A stretch of 64,000 bases of DNA from Epichloe hybrida (GCA_019022495.1 JAFEKR010000003.1:2108001-2172000), one strand, 5' to 3'. Numbered from the stretch's first letter, positions 37,901 through 48,256 are shown. A program made the numbers and translations. The notes: generated by a model not told the origin, from the letters alone.

Positions 37901-39770
37901 GGGGATGCTTTTAGTTAAAATCTCCTATAAATACGCTCTAGTTATATAGTGTCTCTATATTAATATCTTATATAAGGGTATTCTAGTTATTACTATAACC
38001 TTCTAAATAGAGGGAATAGATATTAATCCTATGAATTTCCACTAGTAACTAGTTAGGCTCTCCCTAGGCTAACTATAACCCTATATTATATTTCTTATTA
38101 ATATATATAGCGTTCTACCTATTATAGTATATAAGTTAGAACTAGGCAAGGCCTAGTATAAGGGGCTATAAATGTTTTATATGTTTTTACTCTTAGATTA
38201 CTATTATATCTATATTAGTTTAGTAATAGAGTATAATATATATTAAGCTATTTTTCTTATTTATATTTTAGAAAAGAACTTATAATATTACTATATTAAT
38301 TAGAGGGGTAATAGTAAGTCTTAGCTATTTTATACTAGTTTTATTCTAGCCCTAAGTTATTTTATATAATACCTAATGCTCCTAGCTCTTAGCTATTTAG
38401 CGCTTTACTTTACGTTTATAAGTTAACCTCTCTTTTTTCCTATTATTACTATAGGTTTTATAGCTATACTAGCTCTCTCTTAGGCTAGAGCTAGGTTCTT
38501 ACTAGGGGAGCTAGAGGTAAAGTAAGATAGTTATTCTAGGTAACTAGCCTTTACTACATTTTACTTCTCTTTTAGTCCTAGGTAGTCTCTAAACTAGGCT
38601 AGGTATAGTCTAGAGTATAGGATATAGTTTTCCTTAAGTTATTTATTTATTATTAGGTATAATGCCTTACTATCTTTATGCTAGCTAGCTTTACACTTAC
38701 TATATCTTAGTGCTACCTTATAAAACTTAGTAATATATCCTATTTAGAAGTAATTATAGCACTATCTAGGTTATAAGGTCTTATTATATAGTTTAGTTTA
38801 AAATAGCTTTACTTTAAAGACTATTTTATCTTAGTATATTTTATTAGTATCTTTAACTTTAGCTAGTCTAAGAATTAGGGTAGTTTACTAAGTATTCTTA
38901 CCCTAGGGGTGTCTTATAGTTACCTTAATTATATTTACTTTATTTACTTTTCTAATTTCTATTACTAGGTTTTAATAGATATATACTTTATTAGGAAACC
39001 CTTAATAATAATACTAAGTATATAGTAGTAAATAGCTACCTCTAGGCTAAACACTTTAGTAATTTATTTTTAGTTTTCTTTATACTATACTATATTTCCT
39101 TTAAAGGTAATAATTATATCCTTACTAAGGAGTCTTCTAGTTACTATTACTAAGGCTTACCTAATAGCTTTATTTATAGCTATAACTATATCTTCTATGC
39201 CTTTAGACTAAAGTAATTCTTATATAGTGTTTCCTTTTATAAGTACTTCTTTATATTATTTTCTAAGGACCTAGAGAGAGAGGGGGTTAGTATTTAGTTA
39301 TTTTAGGGTAAGCCTAGCTATAATGCTAGCCTAGGTTAGGGAGTTATTATCTTTAGCTTCCTCCCTAATAGCCTCCTTAAGGGCTATTTTTAATACTTCT
39401 TTAGTAATATAAATATTACTATTATTAGTATTTATAGTTCTTATTTTAGCTTAGGTATAGTTTACTACCTAGTTAGCTATAGTAAGTATAATATACTATA
39501 CTTAGGTAACTTTATTACTTAGGATAAGACTAGTAACCTTATTATAATATTTTATATCTTTAGGGTATGTAAATTAGTTCTAGTTTACTATTAGGTTATC
39601 TTTGCTTCTTTAGACATTAAACTATCTTATTCTTATATTTAGGTAGTGGCTACTCTAAGCTAGCCCCCCTAAGCCTATATTAATTACTATTAGCGTCTTA
39701 TTTACACTCCTACTACTAGCTCTATTATAGTGTAATATTATAGGGGGGGAGAAATAAAGGTAAGGATTTC
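34950..39770 (-). mobile_element. LINE retrotransposon (Tad/I-like), RIP-degraded
   Basis: Minus-strand non-LTR retrotransposon. ORF1 near 38.65-38.80 kb keeps a CCHC zinc knuckle reading CYNYF.IGYITKFYKVALRYSKC. ORF2 begins with an apurinic endonuclease, with VFIGDFN.KHPL.DRLDRTTNR near 37.9 kb. RT follows, with IRFTNNINIIVFSK near 36.29 kb where FVDD-NIL is expected. The post-RT thumb region near 35.75-35.85 kb resembles VQRACLRAI-GAYKAT--LEVEAG-PPLDLYL. Exact ends and target duplication were not found. Stops are mainly TAG. The 5' end lies close to 39,770, next to a hAT remnant. Confidence 0.75.
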
Positions 39771-39779
39771 GAATATTAA

Positions 39780-40703
39780 TATGATTTGTATTTTAGAGGC
39801 AATTCCAAACCTTGGGGTTAGTGCGGAAAAGTATGCAAAGGTTATTTATCTTATATTAGATAATATAAAATAAGTTATAAATTTATTATATTTAAATTCT
39901 AGATTTAAAAATAGAATATTATATTATATAATAAGTTATTAATTTAAAAGCTTTTATATTATATAAAGCTATTTTTTAGAATTATATTAGTAACTTTATA
40001 TAAGTATTTTTTCCTTTATAATTAATACTTAGTAAATTCTCTTATAATAAACTATTAGTATTTAAGTAATAATTTTTTAAAAAGTATTAAGAAATTATAA
40101 AAATTATATATTAATTCTAATAAATTATCTATTATACTAAGGCTTTTATATATTATAAAGAAATATATTAGCTATTTAAAATATCTTTTATAAATTTTTA
40201 ATATATTTATTTTAATTTTTAATATATTATTTAGTACTATTTCTAAAGATATATATAGGGTACTTTTATAATAAAAAAGCAAATTTAAGAAATAATAGAA
40301 TATTAATATTAGATAAAATAATATATTTATAATAGAAATATCCAATATATATAATAAAAATCAGAGATTCTAAATATTTTATAATTCATTCTATAGATAC
40401 CCTATAGCCTTAATTATAGCTAATTTTCTAAGTAAGGTAAAACTTTATAAATTTATAACTAAATAACTAAATTATAATAAAATAAATAGCTTATATTAAC
40501 TTAAATAAGAAAAATCTAAGGAATATTATAAGACTATATAATACCCCACTTTTTTTTTTACTAATACTATATTTATAGTATTTATAGTGTAGTGTAGTAA
40601 ATACTACATTACACTACATACTACACTACACTAAAATCTACTACACTACATACTACAATAAAAGTCAAAATACTACAAATACTACACTACATGCAAAGCT
40701 CTG
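39780..40703. mobile_element. hAT remnant with right terminus
   Basis: The right end is CAAAGCTCTG (40694-40703), one base off the family terminus. It is preceded by CTACA/ACTAC pentanucleotide arrays and by a segment (about 40,440-40,560, ending CCCCACTTTTTTTTTT) resembling 5,640-5,790 of the large hAT element. The left end is unclear: TATGATTTG near 39,780 may be a decayed terminus, but the 8 bases beside it (AATATTAA) only partly match the right flank (AATATACT). Confidence 0.6.
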
Positions 40704-42239
40704 AATATACTAGTAGCTATAAATTTTAATAATAATATCTTTATATATATATTAGTAAGCGCTAAGGGATTAATTTATAATAGACTACTACTTGAAACTA
40801 CTCTTACTAGGTTATTTTAAATATATAGAAAGTATTTTTACCTTATAGATATAGGATTTTATATATAAGCTAGGTTACTTATACTCTTTATAGGTATTTA
40901 CTATTATTTAAATAAGAATCCTAATAATAAAGAAAGGCTAAGAATAAGGGCTAAACTTTATAATCTCTAGTATATTATCCTTTAAGTAATAGTTAAGAAA
41001 CTCTTTAGGTATTATAAGTAAAAGTTTAAGATAATTTACTATAGTATTACTAAGTATAACTTTCTAGATTAAATTAAGATTATTTATACTATAATAGGCT
41101 TATTTAACTCTATTAAGTTAAGTAATATTATACTAGAAAAGTAAGGGAGGCTTAACTTAAAGGCTTTAAATAAGAATAAACTCTAGCTTATTAAAGAGAC
41201 TTATAAGCTAGTAAGTAGCTTTAATATAAGAGAAAGTCTAGTAATATAGTAAACTATTATTATAAAAAAAGGCTTTTATAGTTATTAGTAATACTAGTAA
41301 GAGAGAGGTATTAAGATCCCTAAGGATAGAAGTCTTTAATAAGGGAGAAATTAATAAGAGAGAAATTATTTAGTAAGTAATTACTAATTATAAGGTTATT
41401 AAGTAAGTAACTATAAGGTAATTAGGTAAGTAGCTATAAGGTTAGGGAGATAAAACTATAAGTAATGTAAATTTTATATAGGTAAAAATACTAGTAATCC
41501 TTATACCTAAGCTAATTTTACTATAACTATTTAATCTCTTTCTTTTTTACCTTTATAACCTTACTTTTTTAACCTCTTCCTTTAACTTTATAACCTTTTC
41601 CTTTACATTTATAAATAATAGCTAAAGTCTATAGTTATAAAAGCTACTTTATTCTTACTTCTAAGCTTATTTTAAAGTATTATATTCTTTAAATCTTCCT
41701 TTACCTAGCTTATTACTTTTAATATTTAAGTAATACTATAGCTTTTATAAAAAGTCTTATAGTTCTCTAATGCCTTTTTAAACTTACTATTTAATAGGTT
41801 ACTTTACTAGGTAACTAAGTATATATATAAGAGTACTCTTACTTTTAAACTTAAGAAAATACTAATTTAAGTGCTATAGAAACCACTTTTACTATTAATT
41901 AATTTATATTCTTTTTCTAAATCCTCTAGACTAGTATACTACTTAGGGTAAATTTACTAGAAGGTAATAATCCCTCTCTAAAGCTTAGGGTTAACTCTCT
42001 TAAGCTTAAAGTTATAAGCTAGCTAATTTAGTTTAGTATAAGCGTAATAGTAAATTATATTATTTATACTAAGGTAAAGGGATTATCCCCCTTAGTTAAA
42101 TTAATAGTCTTAAGCTATTTAATACTATTATTCTTAATTATTTTAGTATTCCCTTATTAATTATTATCTTTATCTATTAGATTATTAAGATATTATATTA
42201 CTACTATAAAGCTTATATTATTACTTACTTCTAATATAG
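40704..42239. other. Unassigned AT-rich repeat relic
   Basis: No motif I can assign. A plus-strand reading around 40,850-41,250 gives fairly long open stretches (FYI.ARLLILFIGIYYYLNKNPNNKERLRI) that look like a former protein. Continues after the TRIM insertion at 42862. Confidence 0.3.
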
Positions 42240-42244
42240 TACCC

Positions 42245-42421
42245 TGTAAGGCGCTGTGCGTAGGTTGTGGGGCGCGAGGCCTAAGGGCAGCCCACAGGGT
42301 GTTATGCGCAAGCAACAGCGACAGGTCTTAAGTAATTGTAAGGTGTAATGTTAGTAATAGCTAGCATTAGCGGATCTTTTAGTCTATTAGGATTCCTAGC
42401 ACACCTTCTAGGTCTCTTATA
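42245..42421 (+). repeat. TRIM left LTR
   Basis: 177 bp, TGTAAGGCGC ... CTCTTATA. Ends carry RIP-type change (CTTATA for CTTACA). Confidence 0.88.
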
Positions 42422-42679
42422 ATTATGCTAGCCATTACAGGTCTTCTAGCTACGCTAGGTCCTAGGTTTAAATCCCACGGGGTCTAGGATTAAACTAGGC
42501 TAGGCAGCTTACATTAGGCTCATAGGGCAGCTAGGGGACAGGGCCGTTGTGTCTGCCCTAGTAAGCCTTGGGGGTTCGCAATTACTAATTATCTAAGGCC
42601 ACGGAATCCAGGCCTAATCCCTAACTAGACAGTGGCGGCGCGCTGGCTTAGGACAAGCCCTAGGAAGGGGAAGGATAGT

Positions 42680-42856
42680 TATAAGGCGCTGTGCGTAGGT
42701 TATAGGGCGCGAGGCCTAAGGGCAGCCCACAGAGTGTTATGCGTAAGCAACAGCGACAGGTCTTAAGTAATTGTAAGGTGCAATGTTAGCAACGGCTAGC
42801 ATTGGCGGATCTTTTGGTCTATTGGGATTCCTAGCACACCTTCTAGGTCTCTTACA
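42680..42856 (+). repeat. TRIM right LTR
   Basis: 177 bp, TATAAGGCGC ... CTCTTACA. Followed immediately by the target duplication TACCC. Confidence 0.88.
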
Positions 42857-42861
42857 TACCC

Positions 42862-43516
42862 CTAGCTAGTAAGTCCTTTAAAAAGATATTACACTAAGTA
42901 TTATAAATAATACTATTAGTAACTAAGAGTAGCTAGGTTATAACCTTTTTTCTAATTAAGCTAAACTTCTTTTTAAGTAGCTTAGTATTTATATTACTTA
43001 TTTAAAGTATATACTTTACCTTATTATATTAAGTACTTAAATAGCTTTTAGGTTATAAAAACACTTACTAATAGTTTTATAAGCTATAATACTTTTATTT
43101 TATTAACTTTATAATCTATTTATACTAAGGGTAATAATCTTATATTATAAGGATAATCTCTTTTAAAGTTACTTAAGTTATACTATACGTTATACTATTT
43201 AATTTACTATTAACCTAGGCTTTATAAAGCTTCTTTAGTAAGTATATTATTTAACTATTTATTTATCTTATAATAATACTACACTAAGAAGTAGTAAATT
43301 AACTAAGCTATAAAGCACTTTAAGCTAGAGATAAGGGTATTTTAAAAAAAAAAGTATAAAAATATAAGGAATTCTTTAATAATAATTAACTTCTTTATAA
43401 GGGAAAGCCTTTATTAATAAATAAGAGAGGCTAAGGTAATATAAAATCTCTTTACCCCCTTATATATTAATAAGGAAAGGTACTATAAATAGTACAAAGT
43501 AAGCTCTTTACTTATA
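42862..43516. other. Unassigned AT-rich sequence
   Basis: Continuation of the relic interrupted by the TRIM. Nothing recognisable on either strand. Confidence 0.3.
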
Positions 43517-43524
43517 TCTATAGC

Positions 43525-43934
43525 CAGAGTATTGCACTACAATTGATTTGTAGTGTATTTTTTATTTAATAAATAATATATATTTAATCTTAGAAAATAT
43601 GTAGAGATATAAAACTTCTTTTTTTAGATAGATAACTAAAAAACTACAATGTAGTTATATATAAAAGTGGGTCTAAAAGTGGACCCCTTGCCTATAAATT
43701 AGAAAAACTACATTTTACTACATTTTAGCATTGGAAATACACTACAAATATAGTTTTTCTAATTTACAGGCGAGGGGCCCACTTTTAGACTCACTTTTAT
43801 ATATCGTATTTTTCTTAGGATTTATCTCTATAGGATTACGTAATTTATAGGATAATCTATTTAATTACAAGCTAGCTATAAAATTAAATGTAAAAAATAC
43901 AAAACACACTACACTAACTACAAACAATACTCTG
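43525..43934. mobile_element. hAT MITE, 410 bp, complete
   Basis: Perfect terminal inverted repeats CAGAGTATTG (43525-43534) and CAATACTCTG (43925-43934), with an exact 8-bp TSD TCTATAGC (43517-43524 and 43935-43942). The interior contains a 54-nt inverted repeat (43657-43710 and 43751-43804) around a 40-nt loop. The arms include GTCTAAAAGTGG, a segment also present near 4340-4360 in the 5.8-kb hAT element, linking the MITE to that family. No coding capacity. Confidence 0.92.
43657..43804. repeat. 54-nt hairpin arms inside the MITE
   Basis: Left arm 43657-43710 and right arm 43751-43804 are complementary over 54 positions with four mismatches, all explicable as transitions. A transcript across it would form a long stem. 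Confidence 0.85.
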
Positions 43935-43942
43935 TCTATAGC

Positions 43943-44270
43943 TAATTTATACTTATAGGGGTCTTAAGTGCGCTAGCTTTTAAACGACTGCGCTGACTTA
44001 GATCGCACCCTAATAAGCAGCTACAATGGTTGCTAAGCTATCTCGAACGGATCCTCACACCGGATATATCTAACTATATAAGGCTTATATATATAGGTAG
44101 CTATAAGTCTATAACTTTAGGTAAGAGATAATATAATATTAGGAAATATATTAAGCTATAGGTCCTAGGATATAGTTATAGCACTATACCTTTATATAAA
44201 CTATAAAAGAGCTAAATTAAAATCTCTTTACTTAAAGTCCTTAAAAGAGGGAGAAAGACTAGATATTACA
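43943..44270. other. Edge of the AT-rich block
   Basis: The last degraded stretch. It contains a GC-richer islet around 43,985-44,070 (CGACTGCGCTGACTTAGATCGC) of unknown origin, then AT-rich sequence to about 44,270, where composition switches to that of the genes. Confidence 0.4.
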
Positions 44271-44332
44271 TGGCTTGTTAATTAGACCTTGTTTATTGAT
44301 AGACTACATGTACGGATTACTGTTCACGTTCT

Positions 44333-44448
44333 GTACGGAGTACGGAGTACTGAAAGCGGTATTCCATAAACCATGGGCCCACCTAATATGTTGTTTGAGT
44401 TATTTTCAAGGCATCTGTTTCGCCCGGAGTACTCTCCGTACGGAGTAC
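44333..44448. repeat. TACGGAGTAC motif cluster at the compartment boundary
   Basis: Two clusters of the palindrome-like word TACGGAGTAC/GTACTCCGTA: GTACGGAGTACGGAGTACT at 44333-44351, and CGGAGTACTCTCCGTACGGAGTAC at 44425-44448. The word recurs singly at 48559-48570, 52026-52036, 52253-52262 and 58138-58146, always between genes. Confidence 0.7.
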
Positions 44449-44681
44449 AAGAACGGGGTTATGCGTTGTTAGGCGACTGTGGAGCATCACGTGCTGCTCT
44501 CGCTGCCAAACAAGCATGAAATTGCGGACCGGAAAAACAACTGGCAAACCCGCCACACTCTTTTTGAAGCAAGCCCGCGCGCGTATCCTTAATCGGAAAC
44601 ATCCCACCTCGCCCTTTCGGATACAACGATAGCATCCAGCACGCCGAAATCATCTCGCCTAGAGAACTACGTCGACGCGGG

Positions 44682-45861
44682 ATGTCGGATGTCACTACCG
44701 ACCCAGCCTTGGTGGCTGCTTCGGCAACAGATCTTGCCCAGCACATCGGGGTACCAACGCCAACAAAGGAACGACATTCGTTGACGCTCGATCAACGGCG
44801 CGAGTTACGTCGATGGGCGAACGCGCAACCAATGCGTCCGTCGCATAAGGCGTGCATCGACTGGTTCTCTTCGCAATATGGCCAGCAGATCAGTCAGTCA
44901 ACAGTATCGCACTCCTTGTCACCCAAGTACCTCGGCTCGATGGCGATAATCCCCAGCTGTCAGGATCCAGATTGCGATTTGGAAACTGGCCAGATGTCGA
45001 GAAGCTTGTCTTGCTGTGGTATCAGCAGGTTCAAGCGTCTGGCCGCCAACCCACCAACGACGAGCTAGGGGAGAAGGCCAAGTCAATCTTTGCCCAGCTG
45101 CCCCGTTACAGAGACGAGAATGCCCCAGAGTTTTCCCCCGGCTGGATTCACCGCTTCAAGAAGCGCTATGGACTGCTTGTGCGACGTCAGAGGCGGCTGG
45201 GCGACGGCGGCATCAATCCCGCAGAGGACATCGATTATCTTGCCGATTGTGTTCCCAGGGTCATGGCAGTTGCTTTCGACACGAGCCCAGCTGCGATAAG
45301 AGAGCAAGTGCTGCGCGTTGTTGGCGTAGAAGCAAACTTGAATACCTGCGCACTGGTACGCGACGAGGTTGTCCGGAGAATGAATGCTTCTCATCATCAG
45401 TCGCCGTTGCCGCAGCACAACTTTCCCTCGCCGGACCGGAGCCACCGGAGCCGCCGGAGCCGCCGGCACTCTCTCCCCCGCCGCAGCCCGAACAACAGCA
45501 TATGTATGCTGACGATGACCCTGAAGTTGTGCTGCAAAACGCTTTGCACCAACTACAACAGGAGGAACAAGCTGCCGAGGCGCAGGCAGCGGCCGTACGG
45601 GAGGAGAGAGAACGAGCTGAGAGGGGGCTCTATCAACAAGCCGGCATCGTTGCAACACCAGGCGGACGAGCTTCTTCTGTTCCAAGATATGCAACTCCAG
45701 GCCAGGACCTGGGCCAGGACCTTACCCTGACGCCAATTCACTCTGATGGACCGGTGTCTTCCAATGAAAAACCAATCAGATGTCCATTTTGTGTCAACCA
45801 GCGAATGTTGCGTACTATCAAGGAAGCTGTGGAGCACATGTCCACCCACGTTATTGTGTGA
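44682..45861 (+). pseudogene. CENP-B/Tc5-type HTH protein gene, frameshifted
   Basis: Three successive reading frames make one protein. Frame one (44682 to about 44933) gives a start Met and a CENP-B N-terminal type HTH (RHSLTLDQRRELRRWANAQ ... SQSTVSHSLSPKY). Frame two (about 44936-45395) continues LDGDNPQLSGSRLRFGNWPDVEKL, a second, CENPB/Tc5-type DNA-binding domain ending WIHRFKKRYGLL. Frame three (about 45395-45861) has a Pro-rich linker, a Glu/Ala/Gln-rich probable coiled coil, and a C2H2-like end CPFC ... HMSTHVIV. The first switch spans only about 5 bases, so it is a frameshift, not an intron. The second could hide a 48-base GT-AG intron or be another frameshift. Relatives include ARS-binding protein 1/CENP-B-like proteins derived from pogo transposases; no DDE catalytic domain is present. 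The neighbouring AT-rich block ends 400 bases upstream. Confidence 0.7.
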
Positions 45862-46252
45862 GAGTTCAGCCCGAATGCCTTCATGTTGATCGCACCGATA
45901 CCGTCACATACTTTTGTCTTCATCTCAAAAAATTTTCCGAGCGGCGTTGTGGACCAGGGGTTATATTCAAGAAATTGGCGTTGCTGCCATTTGTTATCGG
46001 CGTTGAGGACTATCATGAGCATGAAATGATAATCCCCTAGGCCCAAGGGGCAGATAGGCTCACAGCAAGGTTGAGCTAAGAAAGTTGCTGAGTAGCAATG
46101 TACCCCACGAATTTGAGATTGCACAGACTAGTTTGAAGATTCCGGGACTTAGGAATACTTGATGATGAACTAGACAACGCTTGAAACATTTTCCACAGAT
46201 ACCACGGCCCAATTATGCAAACGCTCCGCGCCGTGCCAAGAGGCTATATGAG
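45862..46252. other. Short intergenic region, no gene seen
   Basis: Holds the 3' ends of the frameshifted HTH gene (plus) and of vps36 (minus), which converge here. No convincing reading frame. Confidence 0.5.
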
Positions 46253-48256
46253 CTATATGAGCCCACCCTTCTTGAGTGCCCTGACCATAGCCTCCTCTCT
46301 GAGCTTGGCCTCGCTCTTTGGCGGAGCCATGTCCCCCTTGTCAATGTAATTCTTCCAGAACTTCAAGCCCTCCAGACCTTCCTCTCGGCAGAGTGCGCCT
46401 TGCTCCTCTGCCATGAACAGCTCCTCTTCGGCGACTCCAATACTCCAGCCGAATCTTTCAGCAACCTCCAAGGCAGTCACGCCGCGACCGAACTCTCTCC
46501 AGTCCCAAGTGACGTCCCGTTCTGGCGGGAACTCGTGCAGATCATCGAGCCAAACGAGCAAGGCTTTGATGGTCGCCTCATCTGTACGATCGCGGCCTTG
46601 GACGACCATGACCCCGCTGCGGAACGTGCGAAGTCGAACCGGAAGTTTGAGACTTCCCCATAACCGAGCGGCCTTTTCGAAGTCCATCGGACTGACGAGT
46701 TCCACGCCTCCTCTAGCTCGGTTGAACATGGCCCATACATCGACCAGCGTGATGATGCCGCCTGCTCGCTTCAACACCCCCCTTGAATCATCGGCTAGGA
46801 ATTCTGCCAAGGTTCGAGACAGTTCGGAGAGATAAAGCGACCCTGAGCTCCCGCCTCCGACAATGTCCTTTGTGGTTATCAAACCCAGCTGAGTGGCGGA
46901 TTCGGCCAGAATGGCATTCTCTTCAGCCGAGGCACCGCCATTTGCCCCATTACTCTGACGAGCATACCGCTCCGCCAGAGCGATGACCTCTTTCGCTGAA
47001 GACATCAGCGCCTCCAGGTCCTCGAAAGCGGTCCCTATCAGCATTTCGTTGTTCTTGTGCATGTTGAGGCCGAGCTGCTCCAGGCCAGCAATGCCGGCGG
47101 TTTTCGCTCTGTTACCGCTGGCTGATCCCGCCGAACCACCCTGATGGTTTTCATCGCTGTTGCGACCGCCTTTGGGCACAGGAGGTGCATTCTGTAACAG
47201 CCACTTCCTTTGCGTGACGGCGCCCTTCAGCCGCTCATAAAAGATCTTATCTCCTCCGTCACGGAATGAAATTTTGATACTTTCAGGCGCGTCGACACCC
47301 CCTGTTCCTTTGCTGGACGACTCGAGTGCAGGTCCAGGCGATTCCGTTCGGATTGTAGGGAGTTTGGACGCTGATTGGGCATAATTTTGTGATAGTAATG
47401 TTGCACCACAAATCTCGCATGAGAGGAGTGAAGGATGGTTTGAGAACGTGCAACGCGGGCATGGGAATTCGGCGCCTGGATCGCCTGCAGAGCCCCCGCG
47501 ACCGTTTTTGTGCGTCGATGGCGTCGGATCTGATGTGGGAGGTATATCCAAGTCCTTTGGTCGGAGGGGAAGGGTGCCGAGGGTTTGTACGTGATTGAGT
47601 GAGGATGCAGGGCGTTGACTAGCGTTGTTGATGGCTGCTTTCAGAACGTGTGCCAACGAGGGCTTGATCCCGCAAGCTAGACATGGTGGCAGAGGAGTGT
47701 GAGCGTTTGCCGCAGCAGGGTCAAAGTTGACAGGAATCGGATTTGAAAAACTGCATATTGTGCACACCCAAGTTGCGAGCGTGATTTGAGGCGGTTCAGA
47801 TGGCGGCCGATATGCACTGTCCCTGGGTCCTGGAGAGGCCGTCCCATTCCGCGATGGCGATGCAGCGTTTGATAGCGCTCGGTTGTGCAGGGAACCCCGC
47901 TTTAGAGGTTTCGGAAATATGGTGATCTTGGGTGATGACTTGAAAAACCCAGCGTAGGCTTCATAACGATCGACATCCTTGAGGTCTAGCGCCACAGAGT
48001 TTGCTCTGGGCGCTATTTTGTCGACATAACAAATACGATGAGAAGTCAAATACACTTGGCCGTTTTGATGGTTCGGCAGTTTCAGCTTCCTGTTATGCCA
48101 CGTCTTGTTAGCCTAGCGAACTTGGTATGCCTGCAACGGCTTGGGTGTTGTTTACCCCTCATAGAGGCCAACATTGTCCTGGACAAATAGCAGAGTTTCG
48201 TCCGGCAAGTAAGATGGCCTGAGAGCAGTAGTCAGGTCTATGGGTTTCAAAAACAT
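46253..48256 (-). CDS. vps36: Vps36, ESCRT-II subunit
   Basis: Vacuolar protein sorting protein 36, the ESCRT-II subunit that binds phosphoinositide and ubiquitinated cargo at endosomes. Two exons on the minus strand: 48256-48156 and 48089-46253, separated by a 66-bp intron with GTAAAC donor and AACAG acceptor. The product is 645 residues. It starts MFLKPIDLTTALRPSYLPDE, the usual Vps36 opening, and the GLUE (PH-like) domain is split: about residues 1-135 and 305-333 (ISFRDGGDKIFYERLKGA). Two NZF zinc fingers sit in the split, with Cys at about 143/146/170/173 and 244/247/258/261. The first finger has an enlarged loop of 23 residues between its Cys pairs. The EAP30 winged-helix region fills the C-terminal part. 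An upstream ATG at 48263 is out of frame. Identification is firm; exon 1 rests on splice signals and family match. Confidence 0.93.

Larger units (their letters stand above)
42245..42856 (+). mobile_element. TRIM-like miniature LTR retrotransposon, 612 bp
   Basis: Two direct repeats of 177 bp (42245-42421 and 42680-42856) flank a 258-bp interior. The outer ends are the inverted pair TGTAAG ... CTTACA, and there is an exact 5-bp TSD TACCC (42240-42244, 42857-42861). A purine run AGGAAGGGGAAGGA lies just before the right LTR, as expected of a polypurine tract, which gives plus orientation. The interior is too small for gag or pol and has no open frame, so the element would depend on enzymes from an autonomous relative. 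Its base composition is clearly richer in GC than the surrounding block. The two LTRs differ at 13 sites by my alignment, all transitions and nearly all at CpA/TpG. Confidence 0.88.

Noticed and set aside
42249..42856. CRISPR-like or rDNA spacer repeats
   Set aside because: Two repeats only, 177 bp each, with LTR-type ends and a 5-bp TSD; a retroelement explains everything.
43985..44070. tRNA gene in the GC-richer islet at the block edge
   Set aside because: No A- or B-box and no cloverleaf found by eye.
1..44270. Centromere
   Set aside because: A 44-kb RIP-degraded block would fit pericentromeric or subtelomeric DNA, but nothing in the sequence itself identifies CENP-A chromatin, and dispersed AT-rich blocks are common in such genomes.
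44383..44746. Minus-strand frames of 74 and 95 codons overlapping the start of the HTH gene
   Set aside because: Antisense to a recognisable protein frame; no domain, no start context of note.
45083..45694. 203-codon minus-strand frame
   Set aside because: Mirror of the frameshifted CENP-B-like gene; composition (Arg/Val/Gln rich) is that of an antisense shadow.
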